From assembly GCA_947476425.1 (NCBI GenBank), contig CANJQJ010000032.1, positions 1-35,298 of the forward strand: a stretch of 35,298 nt of DNA, read 5' to 3'. The notes below the pieces were generated by a model, which saw only the letters and a program-made list of their open reading frames with translations, did no database searches and had not been told where the DNA came from. This DNA is from Sphingomonadaceae bacterium (GTDB taxonomy: Bacteria; Pseudomonadota; Alphaproteobacteria; Sphingomonadales; Sphingomonadaceae). Both the position numbers and the translations under genes were made by a program. How positions within the stretch are numbered: position 1 is the first letter of the stretch; each line of letters opens with the position of its first letter. This document shows, piece by piece, positions 16,496-24,955 of this stretch.

Positions 16496-17432
16496 TATTC
16501 CCCGCCTCTGCCGAAGCAGGCGCAGCCTCGGCCACCAGTGCCGGAGCAGGCGTCGCTTCGCCGCCACCCAGTGAATGGACATAGGCCGCAAGCATTTTAA
16601 CGGTCGCTGGCTTGAGGCTCTGCCCCCACGCCGGCATCACGCCCGCACGGGCATTGGTAATGGTTTCGGTCAGCGTTTCGGCATCACCGCCGTAAAGCCA
16701 GATGCCGTCCGTCAGGTTGGGCGCGCCAAACTGGCGATTTCCCTTGCCTTCAGGCCCGTGGCAGACCGCACAATTAACGGCGAACAGCGCCGCGCCCTTG
16801 GCATTGTCCTTGCCCCGGTGCGAGATCGCCTGGACATGCGCAACGAGCGACTGGATTTCCGCCGGCTTGAGGATGCCGTCGCGCCCGAAGGCTGGCATCA
16901 TCGAGTTGCGCGTATCGTTATTGCCCGGCTGGCGGATGCCGTTGACCAGCGTGGCGTGCACGGTTTGGAGATCGCCACCCCACAGCCAGTCATCGTCGTT
17001 CAGGTTCGGAAAGCCCTTAGAGCCAGCCGCTCCAGATCCATGGCACTGCACGCAATAAACCTTGAACGCAGCCCGGCCCCCTTCGATCGCCGCGGCCATC
17101 AGCTGCGGGTTCCTGGGCAGGTCGGCCATCGGGATCTTCTCGATCGCATCGGTAATCGGCGCGCGCTTTGCCGCCTCGAGCTTCATCTGCTCGTCATACT
17201 GCCCGCGGCTCGTCCAGCCGAAACTACCCTTGGTGAAATTCGATACCATCGGCCAGGCCGGATAGACCACCGTGTAGCCGATTGCCCAGACGATGGTGAT
17301 GTAGAAGGTCCACAGCCACCAGCGCGGCAACGGCGTGTTCAATTCCTCGATGCCGTCCCACTCATGGCCGACGGTCTCGGTTCCTGTCGGCGCATCGATG
17401 CGCTTGTTGTCAGCCCCATCATGGTCAACCAT
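16482..17432 (-). CDS. ccoP: cbb3-type cytochrome c oxidase, dihaem subunit CcoP
   Basis: 316 residues. CcoP takes electrons from soluble cytochrome c and passes them through CcoO to the catalytic subunit. After a cytosolic N-terminus (HEWDGIEELNTPLPRWW, the CcoP signature) comes one membrane helix (about 39-58), then two cytochrome c domains with CVQCH (127-131) and CAVCH (221-225). The C-terminus is Ala/Pro/Glu-rich. ATG 17432 was preferred to ATG 17447 because it has AGGA nine bases upstream; it overlaps the ccoQ stop by 8 bp. Confidence 0.96.
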   Translation of the reverse strand: MVDHDGADNKRIDAPTGTETVGHEWDGIEELNTPLPRWWLWTFYITIVWAIGYTVVYPAWPMVSNFTKGSFGWTSRGQYDEQMKLEAAKRAPITDAIEKIPMADLPRNPQLMAAAIEGGRAAFKVYCVQCHGSGAAGSKGFPNLNDDDWLWGGDLQTVHATLVNGIRQPGNNDTRNSMMPAFGRDGILKPAEIQSLVAHVQAISHRGKDNAKGAALFAVNCAVCHGPEGKGNRQFGAPNLTDGIWLYGGDAETLTETITNARAGVMPAWGQSLKPATVKMLAAYVHSLGGGEATPAPALVAEAAPASAEAGNNVQP

Positions 17433-17586
17433 TGTGCTGGTCCTCATCGAAAATCATCTGGGCGGCATGGCGATTTGCATCGCTGGAGCCTTTCCGGAAG
17501 GGCCACAGGATCAGACCGAAGAACACCAAGGTCATGATGAGAAGGCCCCAGCTGTCCGCGAATTCGCGGAGGATGTGATAGTTCAT
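17425..17586 (-). CDS. ccoQ: cbb3 oxidase small subunit CcoQ
   Basis: 53 residues. The protein starts [20 protein letters not shown], has one transmembrane helix (about 14-30) ending in ILWPFRKGS, and closes with an acidic tail ([10 protein letters not shown]). This is the CcoQ/FixQ pattern; the subunit stabilises the oxidase and the CcoP association. The ATG overlaps the ccoO stop by 4 bp (17583-17586) and its stop overlaps the ccoP start, so all three are probably coupled in translation. Confidence 0.92.
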   Translation of the reverse strand: MNYHILREFADSWGLLIMTLVFFGLILWPFRKGSSDANRHAAQMIFDEDQHNG

Positions 17587-18314
17587 TTCGCTTCCTCCTG
17601 CGGTGCGGCGGCCTTGAAGTCGACCAGCGTGCCGAGCATCTGGAGATAGGCGACCAGCGCATCCATTTCGGTCAGCTTCTTTGGATCGCCGTCATAATCG
17701 CGGGCCTGCGCCTTGGGGTAGCGGGCGATCAGCGAGGTAGCGTCGGCATCCGGATCGGCTTGCGCCTTGAGATCGTCGTTCGCCTTTGAGATATCCTCGT
17801 CGGTGTAGGGCACGCCTTCGATCCGCAGGACCTTGAGGTCCTTGCTGATGTCGCCTGCGTTCAGTTCATGCTCGGCAAGGAATTGATAGGTCGGCATGAT
17901 CGATTTAGGCACGACTGCGCGTGGATCTTTCAGATGCGCGACATGCCACTGGTCCGAATAGCGTCCACCGACACGCGCGAGGTCGGGCCCGGTGCGCTTC
18001 GAGCCCCACTGGAACGGATGGTCGTACATGCTCTCGGCGGCCAGGCTGTAATGACCGTAGCGCTCGGTCTCGTCACGGAACGGGCGGATCATCTGGCTAT
18101 GGCAGAGGTAGCAGCCCTCGCGGATGTAGATGTTCCGGCCCGCCAGTTCGAGCGGGGTGTAGGGCCGCATGCCCTCCACCTTCTCCACCGTGGAGTCGAG
18201 CCAGAACAATGGTGCGATCTCGACGAGGCCGCCGATTGTCACCACCAGCAGCGCCAGGACGCCGAGCACGGTGACATTGCGTTCGATCCGCTTGTGATCA
18301 AGGAGTTTTGTCAT
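17583..18314 (-). CDS. ccoO: cbb3-type cytochrome c oxidase, monohaem subunit CcoO
   Basis: 243 residues. One N-terminal membrane anchor (about 15-36) is followed by a periplasmic cytochrome c domain with CYLCH at 68-72; Met140 in SIMPTYQFL is the likely sixth ligand. The block [22 protein letters not shown] and the later [19 protein letters not shown] are diagnostic of CcoO/FixO. It carries electrons from CcoP to the haem b of CcoN. The start at 18314 is 11 bp after the ccoN stop with AAGGA upstream. Confidence 0.97.
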   Translation of the reverse strand: MTKLLDHKRIERNVTVLGVLALLVVTIGGLVEIAPLFWLDSTVEKVEGMRPYTPLELAGRNIYIREGCYLCHSQMIRPFRDETERYGHYSLAAESMYDHPFQWGSKRTGPDLARVGGRYSDQWHVAHLKDPRAVVPKSIMPTYQFLAEHELNAGDISKDLKVLRIEGVPYTDEDISKANDDLKAQADPDADATSLIARYPKAQARDYDGDPKKLTEMDALVAYLQMLGTLVDFKAAAPQEEAK

Positions 18315-18325
18315 CGGTGGAGTCC

Positions 18326-19981
18326 TTATTCAGCGGCTACGGCGACGAGCGGACGGTCGGCAGATGCATCGTGCACGGTGTTGGCCATCGGCTTTTCGTC
18401 GCGAAGCTTGCCCGCGATCGTCTGCCAGACGTTGATCACCATGATGATCCCGCCCGAGAGGTAGAGCAGTCCGCCGGCGGCGCGCATGACGTACATCGGG
18501 TGCATCGCTGCAACGACTTCGGAGAAGGCGTAGACGAGGTACCCGTCGGACCCATATTCACGCCACATCAGGCCTTGCATGATGCCGGCGACCCACATCG
18601 ATGCGGTGTAGAGAACGATTCCCACCGTCGCGAGCCAGAAGTGCCAGTTGACCATCCGCAGCGAATAGAGCCGGGTGCGATTCCACAGGCGCGGCGTCAT
18701 GTAGTACACCGCCGCGAATGTGATCATGCCGTTCCAGCCGAGAGCGCCGGAATGCACATGGCCGATCGTCCAGTCGGTATAGTGGCTGAGCGAATTGACC
18801 GCCTTGATTGACATCATCGGGCCTTCGAACGTCGACATGCCGTAGAAGGCGATCGACATCACCATCAGCCGGATGATCGGATCGGTGCGGACCTTGTCCC
18901 AGGCACCGTTGAGCGTCATAAGGCCGTTGATCATGCCGCCCCAGCTCGGCATCCACAGCATGATCGAGAAGACCATGCCAAGCGTCTGCGCCCAATCCGG
19001 CAGCGCGGTGTAGTGGAGATGGTGCGGACCCGCCCAGATATAGAGGAAGATCAGCGCCCAGAAGTGGATGATCGACAGGCGATAGCTATAGATCGGGCGT
19101 TCGGCCTGCTTTGGCACGAAGTAATACATCATCGCGAGGAAGCCGGCGGTCAGGAAGAAGCCAACCGCGTTGTGGCCGTACCACCATTGCACCATGGCAC
19201 TCTGCACGCCGGCCATCACCGGGTAGCTCTTCGAACCGACGAAGCTCACCGGAATGGCGGCGCCATTGACGAGGTGAAGCAGGGCAACCGTGATGATGAA
19301 CGACAGGAAGAACCAGTTCGCCACGTAGATGTGCGGTTCGCTGCGCTTGAGGAGAGTTCCGCCAAAGACAATCAGGTAGCTCACCCAGACAACGGTAAGC
19401 CAGAGATCGACATACCATTCGGGCTCGGCATATTCCTTGCCCTGCGTGATGCCCATCAGATAGCCGGTCGCGGCGAGCACGATGAACAGCTGGTAGCCCC
19501 AGAAGACGAAGCGGGCGAGCGCCGGCAGCGCAAGCCGCGCGCGACAGGTACGCTGGACGATGTAGAAGCTCGAAGCGATCAGCGCATTACCGCCGAAGGC
19601 GAAGATCACCGCTGACGTGTGCAGTGGCCGCAAGCGCCCGAAACTCATGAACTCCAGGCCGAAGTTCAGCGCCGGAAACGCCATTTCCAGCGCGATGTAC
19701 AGCCCCGCGAGAAATCCCGCGATGCCCCAGAATACCGTGGCGATGACGCCCCAGCGAATGACGTCGTCATAATAGCGGCTTTGGTCGCCAATCCGGGGCA
19801 CATCCCCCGTAAGCGCCTGGTAGTCGGCGCCGCGCAGTCCAACGACCATCGCGATCAGCGCCGCAACGGCGCACATCATCATGTGGACTGCGAAACCGGT
19901 ATCGACCGCCATCGCCGCCGCCGCAAGCGCGAGCAAGGCGCCGGCCAGCCAGCCGCCGGTCTTCATTAGCAAAGTGGGCAT
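18326..19981 (-). CDS. ccoN: cbb3-type cytochrome c oxidase, catalytic subunit CcoN
   Basis: 551 residues and about 14 membrane helices. This is the proton-pumping, high-affinity oxygen-reducing subunit with haem b and the haem b3-CuB centre. Histidine blocks typical of CcoN are visible: [48 protein letters not shown] and [12 protein letters not shown]. An extra N-terminal pair of helices (about 10-45) precedes the core, as in a subset of alphaproteobacterial CcoN. GGGGA precedes the ATG. Only 41 bp separate it from the fnrL stop, so it may be read from the fnrL promoter or from one inside fnrL. Confidence 0.97.
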   Translation of the reverse strand: MPTLLMKTGGWLAGALLALAAAAMAVDTGFAVHMMMCAVAALIAMVVGLRGADYQALTGDVPRIGDQSRYYDDVIRWGVIATVFWGIAGFLAGLYIALEMAFPALNFGLEFMSFGRLRPLHTSAVIFAFGGNALIASSFYIVQRTCRARLALPALARFVFWGYQLFIVLAATGYLMGITQGKEYAEPEWYVDLWLTVVWVSYLIVFGGTLLKRSEPHIYVANWFFLSFIITVALLHLVNGAAIPVSFVGSKSYPVMAGVQSAMVQWWYGHNAVGFFLTAGFLAMMYYFVPKQAERPIYSYRLSIIHFWALIFLYIWAGPHHLHYTALPDWAQTLGMVFSIMLWMPSWGGMINGLMTLNGAWDKVRTDPIIRLMVMSIAFYGMSTFEGPMMSIKAVNSLSHYTDWTIGHVHSGALGWNGMITFAAVYYMTPRLWNRTRLYSLRMVNWHFWLATVGIVLYTASMWVAGIMQGLMWREYGSDGYLVYAFSEVVAAMHPMYVMRAAGGLLYLSGGIIMVINVWQTIAGKLRDEKPMANTVHDASADRPLVAVAAE

Positions 19982-20022
19982 AAAAGCTGTCCCCTGTTAT
20001 CGGGCCCGTCGAGATCAGGCGT

Positions 20023-20784
20023 TCAATGCAGACCCGAATGCCGGGCCTCGCCCGCGATCGCCGCGAGCGCCCCCCGATCGTGAATGATAAATCCGCTACG
20101 GCTGGGCAGGCTTATGATGCCCGCCTTCTTGAGCCGGGTAAGCTGACGGCTGATCGTCTCGATCGTAAGCCCCGCCAGGTCGGCCATCTGGCCCCGGCTG
20201 ATTGGAAATACATAGGCCTTGCCCTCGATCGCGCGGTTGCCGGCGAATTCGAGCAGCAGGCTGGCAGTCCGCTCCGATGCGGAAGCCCGGGCAAGCATGA
20301 GTTGCCAGCGACGCGCGCGGTCGAGATCGTCGAACGCCTTGTCGAGCAGCGCCACGCCCATCTCGGGGTGAACTTCCATGAACCGGCGAAACGGCGATGC
20401 CGGAAAAACGCACAGCTTCGTGTCCATCAATGCCACGATGCTGTGTGCCGCCGGACCGCCATTTGGTCGGCCGATGAAGCCGGACGGACCGACGATGCCA
20501 AGAATCTGCTCGGTTCCGGTCGACGTGCCCGACGAAAGTTTCACCATGCCGCTCATGACGTTGGCGACAAGCAACGTCTCGTCGCCTTCCCACACCAGCG
20601 TCTGGCCCTTGCGGAGCAGACGGTGCCGCCCGATCTGATGCAGCTCGGTCAGCGCATCGACAGGCAGGCTACCGCAAACGGCATGCTCGCGAACGGCGCA
20701 TTCGTTGCACACGCTCGGGGTACAGTTGGTCGTCCCCGAAAGGGATTGGCACGTTTGACTGCCGAGAAGAGGTTCCAAATCCAT
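20023..20784 (-). CDS. fnrL: FNR-type (FnrL) oxygen-responsive transcription regulator
   Basis: 253 residues from ATG 20784. Cys26, Cys29 and Cys37 (C-x2-C-x7-C, as in FnrL) plus central Cys125 can hold an oxygen-labile 4Fe-4S cluster; Cys12 and Cys21 are extra. A cNMP-fold sensor domain is followed by a dimer helix (about 140-165) and a winged helix (GQMADLAGLTIETISRQLTR). The E-x-x-S-R recognition residues (ETISR) fit TTGAT half-sites. It lies just upstream of ccoN on the same strand and probably governs the cco, hemN and ompW genes. A longer frame to 20844 lacks a better start. Confidence 0.93.
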   Translation of the reverse strand: MDLEPLLGSQTCQSLSGTTNCTPSVCNECAVREHAVCGSLPVDALTELHQIGRHRLLRKGQTLVWEGDETLLVANVMSGMVKLSSGTSTGTEQILGIVGPSGFIGRPNGGPAAHSIVALMDTKLCVFPASPFRRFMEVHPEMGVALLDKAFDDLDRARRWQLMLARASASERTASLLLEFAGNRAIEGKAYVFPISRGQMADLAGLTIETISRQLTRLKKAGIISLPSRSGFIIHDRGALAAIAGEARHSGLH

Positions 20785-21102
20785 AGTCCCACCACGTCTT
20801 GGGGTCGCAAAAAACGGAGACTTTCGCACCCTTTGGTACCCCACCGGCTACATGGCCCGGTCACCCTTTGGTGCATATACGTGATGTCCCGGACCTCGCA
20901 GTTGCGAAAGGCCGCAGCGATTTCATCGACAATGATGACCTGGCTGCCGCATACAGGCACGCAGGTCATCAACTGTCGATTTCAGTCGTAACCTCTGGAT
21001 GTTATCGGAAAAACCGGCTCAGCTGGCCTATCGGCATGGCCAAGCCTTCACCCTACCAAGGTCGGGTATGGCGAAACGATGCCGCAACGGCACGGAAATC
21101 GG
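20785..21102. other. Gene-free stretch upstream of fnrL
   Basis: This 318-bp gap separates fnrL from the queuosine-precursor transporter. It should hold the fnrL promoter. The only structure seen is a direct repeat, CACCCTTTGGT at 20827-20837 and again at 20862-20872 (35 bp apart), and a wide 8-bp inverted pair CTTTCGCA/TGCGAAAG (20821-20828, 20903-20910). No TTGAT-N4-ATCAA site was found. Open frames through it show no recognisable protein. Confidence 0.5.
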
Positions 21103-21855
21103 CTAGTCGAGCCGAGCACGAAACGGCGTGAAATCCGTGTGGCGGTCGTACACATCCATGCCTTCATGATGCTTGAGCCAGCCCACAACCGCATAGGTGA
21201 ATGGCGTCAGCAATGCCTCCCAGCTCACCTTGAGGACGAACTGGCTCACCATCACCATCAGCATTGCGTCCACCGGCCAGTCCGGGGCGCCATAGAAGGC
21301 AAGCGGATAGAAGATCAGGCTGTCGATCCCCTGCCCGACCACTGTCGATCCGATCGTCCGCGTCCACAGATGCCGTCCCTGAGTCCACACCTTCATCCGC
21401 GCGAGCACGAAGCTGTTGGCGAACTCGCCAGCCCAGAATGCCGCCATCGAGGCGAACACGATGCGCGGGACCTGGCCGAACACGCTTTCATAAGCGGCCT
21501 GGCCGGTCCAGCCCGGCGCGGGCGGTAAGGCGACCACCACGAAGCTCATGAAGGCCATGAACAGCATCGCGGCGAAACCAGCCCAGATGCAGCGTCGCGC
21601 GCGTGCATAGCCGTAGACCTCGGTCAGCACGTCGCCCAGAACATAGGAGACCGGAAAGAATAATATGCCCGCGCCGAACGGCCACAGGCCGACGACCGGG
21701 AGATCGATGACCGCTCGCTTTCCAGCGCCGATGACATTCGAGAGCAGGAGTATCGTGACAAAAGCCGCCATCACGAAATCGAAATATCGCAAAGGCCTGG
21801 CACCCAGCGCCTCGGCATCGACTATAACCGTCGCGTGCTCGTTTTCCCCCGTCAT
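21103..21855 (-). CDS. Queuosine-precursor transporter (YhhQ/VUT, DUF165 family)
   Basis: 250 residues from ATG 21855. Six or so membrane helices carry the family blocks LLLSNVIGAGKRAVIDLP, GAGILFFPVSYVLGDVLTEVYGY and STVVGQGIDSLIFYPLAF. YhhQ imports queuosine precursors (preQ0/preQ1) in E. coli; the same role is inferred here. The shorter start was chosen because the charged segment before it is not conserved in the family and ATG 21855 leads into the normal cytosolic N-terminus. It is divergent from the pterin dehydratase gene with 50 bp between them. Confidence 0.92.
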   Translation of the reverse strand: MTGENEHATVIVDAEALGARPLRYFDFVMAAFVTILLLSNVIGAGKRAVIDLPVVGLWPFGAGILFFPVSYVLGDVLTEVYGYARARRCIWAGFAAMLFMAFMSFVVVALPPAPGWTGQAAYESVFGQVPRIVFASMAAFWAGEFANSFVLARMKVWTQGRHLWTRTIGSTVVGQGIDSLIFYPLAFYGAPDWPVDAMLMVMVSQFVLKVSWEALLTPFTYAVVGWLKHHEGMDVYDRHTDFTPFRARLD

Positions 21856-21905
21856 GCTATGAAGCCTAGACTCCCATTCACCACTGAACAAGTCGGGGAA
21901 TTGCA

Positions 21906-22202
21906 ATGACCATCGCCAAGCTCGATCAGCGCGAACGCTCCGAAATCGCGACGACGCTTCCGCACTGGACGCTTGACGCTGAGCGTGACGCCATCCGGCG
22001 CAGTTTCCGCTTCGCCGATTTCGTCTCGGCCTTCGGTTTCATGGCGCAAGTCGCGCTGGTAGCGGAGCGCGCCGACCACCATCCCGAGTGGTCCAACGTC
22101 TATAATCGCGTGGACATCCTGCTCACCACCCACGACGCCAACGGCCTCTCAGCCCGCGACATTGCCCTCGCAAAGGAAATCGACCGCATCGCCGGCGCAT
22201 GA
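21906..22202 (+). CDS. 4a-hydroxytetrahydrobiopterin dehydratase (pterin-4a-carbinolamine dehydratase)
   Basis: 98 residues, the full size of the family. It dehydrates 4a-hydroxytetrahydropterin to quinonoid dihydropterin during recycling of the cofactor of aromatic amino-acid hydroxylases. The motif [20 protein letters not shown] (58-77) carries the catalytic histidines (His58, His59 and His76). The conserved [16 protein letters not shown] helix precedes it. No phenylalanine hydroxylase gene is in the window, so the partner, or a molybdopterin-linked role, is open. Confidence 0.95.
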   Translation: MTIAKLDQRERSEIATTLPHWTLDAERDAIRRSFRFADFVSAFGFMAQVALVAERADHHPEWSNVYNRVDILLTTHDANGLSARDIALAKEIDRIAGA

Positions 22203-22247
22203 AAAAACCCTGCGCCAAACCAACTTCGCCGGGATAACCGACCCCAA

Positions 22248-22607
22248 TCAGCTATCGCAATACGCCACCTTGAACGGCAGCTTCACGCCATCCGTCTCGG
22301 TGATAGTCACGCATTCGCCCATGCGCAGCGGGTTCGCCTCCAGATGGCACTGGATTTCGTCGTCATTGTCGCCGGCCGCATAGGAAAAGACCCAGCCGTC
22401 GCGCTTGCGGACCAGATGGCCGTCGCGATCCGGTTCGTTGGGCCAGTGCCGTCGCACCGTCGCCCGCTCGGGATTCTCGCTGATCTGGCATTCGTCGATC
22501 TGGCCGACATCGTCGAGCGGAAGGCGCAGCAAATAGGCCCGTCCGGCCGAGCCGTTCGGAAATTCCCGGGTGCGCGCTAGTTCAAGTCGAACATTCTTCC
22601 AATTCAT
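22248..22607 (-). CDS. Conserved-looking protein of unknown function
   Basis: 119 residues from ATG 22607 (an upstream TTG at 22634 is less likely). It begins NWKNVRLELARTREFPNGS, then a strand-rich part (GRAYLLRLPLDDVGQIDE), a Trp/Asp-rich middle (RRHWPNEPDRDGHLVRKRDG, WVFSYAAGDNDDE) and an end MGECVTITETDG. No signal peptide or membrane segment. I do not recognise a domain. Codon use looks like the neighbours and the frame is intact, so it is probably a real gene. It converges on the pterin dehydratase gene 45 bp away. Confidence 0.7.
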   Translation of the reverse strand: MNWKNVRLELARTREFPNGSAGRAYLLRLPLDDVGQIDECQISENPERATVRRHWPNEPDRDGHLVRKRDGWVFSYAAGDNDDEIQCHLEANPLRMGECVTITETDGVKLPFKVAYCDS

Positions 22608-22724
22608 TGCTCGAAAATGTGCGCTGCACCACAATTCTCAAATACGCATTGATACGGATAGACGGCGAGCGCCGCCCTGCCATGGCCCTTGTCTCATCCC
22701 CCCCCGGCGGAATAGACAGCAATA

Positions 22725-23894
22725 GTGAGCCCCAACCAGAACCCTCCCGCCCGCGATGCGAACCTGCCGGGCGCCCACCTTGAGGAAGCTCATCTTCGTT
22801 CGATCCTGTCCAATGTCCCGGACGCGATGGTGGTGATCGATTCACAATGCATCATCCTCTCCTTCAGCAGCGCAGCCGAAAAGATGTTCGGCTATGCCGA
22901 AAGCGAGCTGATCGGCGAGAATGTAAGCGTGCTGATGCCCTCGCCCGATCGCGAGCGCCACGATGGCTATATCAACCGCTACCTGCGCACCGGCGATCGT
23001 CGCATCATCGGCATAGGCCGCGTCACGACTGCGCGGCGGCGCGATGGCTCCACATTTCCGATCGAGCTTTCGATCGGTGAAGCGGTTACGCCTGAAGGCC
23101 ATGTCTTCACTGGCTTTATCCGCGATCTCACCGAAACCCAGCAAACCGAACGCCGCCTCCAGGATCTCCAGACCGAGCTTGCCCATATGTCGCGCGTCAG
23201 CGCGATGGGAACGCTCGCGTCGGCTCTCGCGCATGAGCTCAACCAGCCGCTCACCGCGATCGCCAGCTATATGGAGGGCGCGCGCGACATGCTCGACAGC
23301 GCCGACGCGGAAACCATCGAAATGGTCCGCGAAGCTCTCGACGAGGCCGCTGCCCAGGCGATGCGCGCCGGCCACATCGTTCGACGGTTGCGGGATTTCA
23401 TCTCGCGCGGCGATACCGAACGGCGAATCGAAAGCCTTCACAAGCTCGTCACTGAAGCCAACGCCCTCGCGCTCGTCGGCGCTGGCGAGCGCGGCGTCCA
23501 GGTCCGGGTCAGCCTCGATCCTTCGGCGGACCGTGTTCTTGTCGATCGGATCCAGGTCCAGCAGGTGCTGCTCAACCTCATCCGCAACGCGCTCGAGGCG
23601 ATGGAGGATTCATCCGATCGCCGACTTGTGATCAGCGCCGATGCCCAGCCTGGCGGCACGGTCCAGGTCAAGGTCGAAGATAGCGGCCCGGGCCTCGATC
23701 CCAAAGTTGCCGAACATCTGTTCGAACCCTTCTTCAGCACCAAGGATACCGGGATGGGCCTTGGTCTTTCGATCTGCCGAACCATCATCGAGGCCCAGGG
23801 CGGAAAAATCTGGGCTACCAGGTCATCGATGGGCGGCACCGCCTTCCATTTCACTTTGATCGCAGCAACCACGGACGATCTCGATGAAGACTGA
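22725..23894 (+). CDS. fixL: FixL-like haem PAS oxygen-sensor histidine kinase
   Basis: 389 residues, soluble. A haem PAS domain (about 20-135) contains RHDGYINRY...IIGIGR. By comparison with B. japonicum FixL, His79 matches the proximal haem ligand His200, Arg85 matches Arg206 and Arg99 matches Arg220; the His214 position is Arg93. Kinase part: His170 in ALAHELNQPL, N box NLIRNALEAM (284-293), DSGPGL (319-324) and GMGLGLSI (343-350). Oxygen loss should switch on transfer to FixJ. GTG start at 22725 without a clear Shine-Dalgarno. It overlaps fixJ by 11 bp. Confidence 0.94.
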   Translation: MSPNQNPPARDANLPGAHLEEAHLRSILSNVPDAMVVIDSQCIILSFSSAAEKMFGYAESELIGENVSVLMPSPDRERHDGYINRYLRTGDRRIIGIGRVTTARRRDGSTFPIELSIGEAVTPEGHVFTGFIRDLTETQQTERRLQDLQTELAHMSRVSAMGTLASALAHELNQPLTAIASYMEGARDMLDSADAETIEMVREALDEAAAQAMRAGHIVRRLRDFISRGDTERRIESLHKLVTEANALALVGAGERGVQVRVSLDPSADRVLVDRIQVQQVLLNLIRNALEAMEDSSDRRLVISADAQPGGTVQVKVEDSGPGLDPKVAEHLFEPFFSTKDTGMGLGLSICRTIIEAQGGKIWATRSSMGGTAFHFTLIAATTDDLDED

Positions 23895-24498
23895 TACCAT
23901 CATTTATATCGTCGACGACGAGGAGGCGATCCGCCGTTCGGTGGGATTCATGTTGCGCTCCGCGGGTTTCCGCATCGAGGGCTTCCCGTCCGGCGTCGAG
24001 TTCCTCAAGAAAGTCCGCGATCTCGAACCCGGTTGCGTCCTGCTCGATATCCGAATGCCGGACATGGACGGCCTCGAGGTTCAACAGGCGCTTACCGCGC
24101 AAGGCAGTTCGCTTCCGGTCATCATCATGACTGGTCATGGCGATATTTCGACTGCGGTGCGGGCAATGAAATCCGGCGCGATCGATTTCATCGAGAAGCC
24201 CTTTGAAAAAGCCGTCCTTCTCTCCGCGATCTCCGCGGCCAGCGCGCGCCTCGACAATAGCGACAAGCGCCGCACCCGTGCAGAGGAAGCGTCGACGCGC
24301 CTCAACATTCTCACCCCACGCGAACGCGATGTGCTCAATGGCCTCGTCGAGGGACTTCCCAACAAGACGATCGCGTTCGATCTTGGCATCAGCCCGCGCA
24401 CCGTCGAGATCCATCGTGCCAATTTGATGGCGAAGCTCGGCGTGAAGAGCCTGTCCGAAGCGCTCCGCATTGCCTTCGCCGCCGCCGAAAGCGCCTGA
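23884..24498 (+). CDS. fixJ: FixJ-like response regulator
   Basis: 204 residues. The receiver domain (1-120) has Asp11/Asp12, phospho-acceptor Asp55 (LLDIRMPDMDGLEVQ), Thr83 (IMTGHGD) and Lys105 (EKPFEKA). A linker leads to a LuxR/FixJ helix-turn-helix (LTPRERDVLNGLVEGLPNKT, SPRTVEIHRANLMAKLGV). Phosphorylated by FixL, FixJ activates low-oxygen genes, classically fixK/fnr-type regulators. Here the possible targets are fnrL and the cco cluster 3-12 kb away, but no FixJ site could be identified by eye. Overlap with fixL shows co-expression. Confidence 0.95.
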   Translation: MKTDTIIYIVDDEEAIRRSVGFMLRSAGFRIEGFPSGVEFLKKVRDLEPGCVLLDIRMPDMDGLEVQQALTAQGSSLPVIIMTGHGDISTAVRAMKSGAIDFIEKPFEKAVLLSAISAASARLDNSDKRRTRAEEASTRLNILTPRERDVLNGLVEGLPNKTIAFDLGISPRTVEIHRANLMAKLGVKSLSEALRIAFAAAESA

Positions 24499-24508
24499 GA
24501 CCACCATC

Positions 24509-24955
24509 ATGAACGTCGAATGCGATTCGCTCCGGATTGCACTGATCGCTGAAAGCTTCGAGCGTCTAACCGGTGGCAGTCTCGTCGATCCGCAGCCCGA
24601 CATGGCGGCCGCGCTCTGGATCGCGCCGCGTGCGATCGTCGCACATGGCACGCAGGCCGACCCGATCTTCTTCTACGGCAATCGTCTCGCGCTCACGCTG
24701 TTCGAAACCACGCCGGCCGAATTCATCCGGATGCCCTCGCGCCTGTCGGCCGAACCCTTGCTCCGCGAGGAACGCGCCCGCCTGCTCGATCGTGTCACCC
24801 GCGACGGCTTCATCGATGATTATGCCGGGATACGCATCTCGGCCAAAGGGCGGCGCTTCCGCATCGAACAGGCCATCGTCTGGAACCTGGTCGATGCCGA
24901 AGGCGAGACGCACGGCCAGGCGGCCGCCTTCGATCACTGGGAGCCGCTGGATTGA
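24509..24955 (+). CDS. MEKHLA-domain (PAS-like) protein
   Basis: 148 residues from ATG 24509, 10 bp after fixJ. The sequence IAPRAIVAHGTQADPIFFYG, NRLALTLFE and MPSRLSAEPLLREERARLL is the MEKHLA domain, a PAS-like module first described in plant HD-ZIP III proteins and widespread in bacteria as stand-alone proteins. Ligand and function are unknown. Placement right behind fixLJ suggests a third component of the oxygen response or simple co-expression. The 3' end overlaps the convergent HxlR gene by 22 bp. Confidence 0.82.
   Translation: MNVECDSLRIALIAESFERLTGGSLVDPQPDMAAALWIAPRAIVAHGTQADPIFFYGNRLALTLFETTPAEFIRMPSRLSAEPLLREERARLLDRVTRDGFIDDYAGIRISAKGRRFRIEQAIVWNLVDAEGETHGQAAAFDHWEPLD

Noticed and set aside
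17425-17447. Upstream ATG at 17447 as start of ccoP
   Set aside because: No Shine-Dalgarno before it, whereas ATG 17432 has AGGA at a proper distance and gives a normal CcoP N-terminus.
19982-20040. Possible FNR site before ccoN (TTGAACGCCTGATC on the - strand)
   Set aside because: Only the left half matches TTGA; the right half is not ATCAA, so it is not a convincing site.
20799-21131. 110-codon + strand frame in the gap upstream of fnrL
   Set aside because: No Shine-Dalgarno, no recognisable domain, and it overlaps the 3' end of the transporter gene on the other strand. A rapidly evolving small gene cannot be fully excluded.
22203-22247. Possible terminator between the pterin dehydratase gene and the convergent unknown gene
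   Set aside because: No inverted repeat or T tract could be found in the 45 bp.
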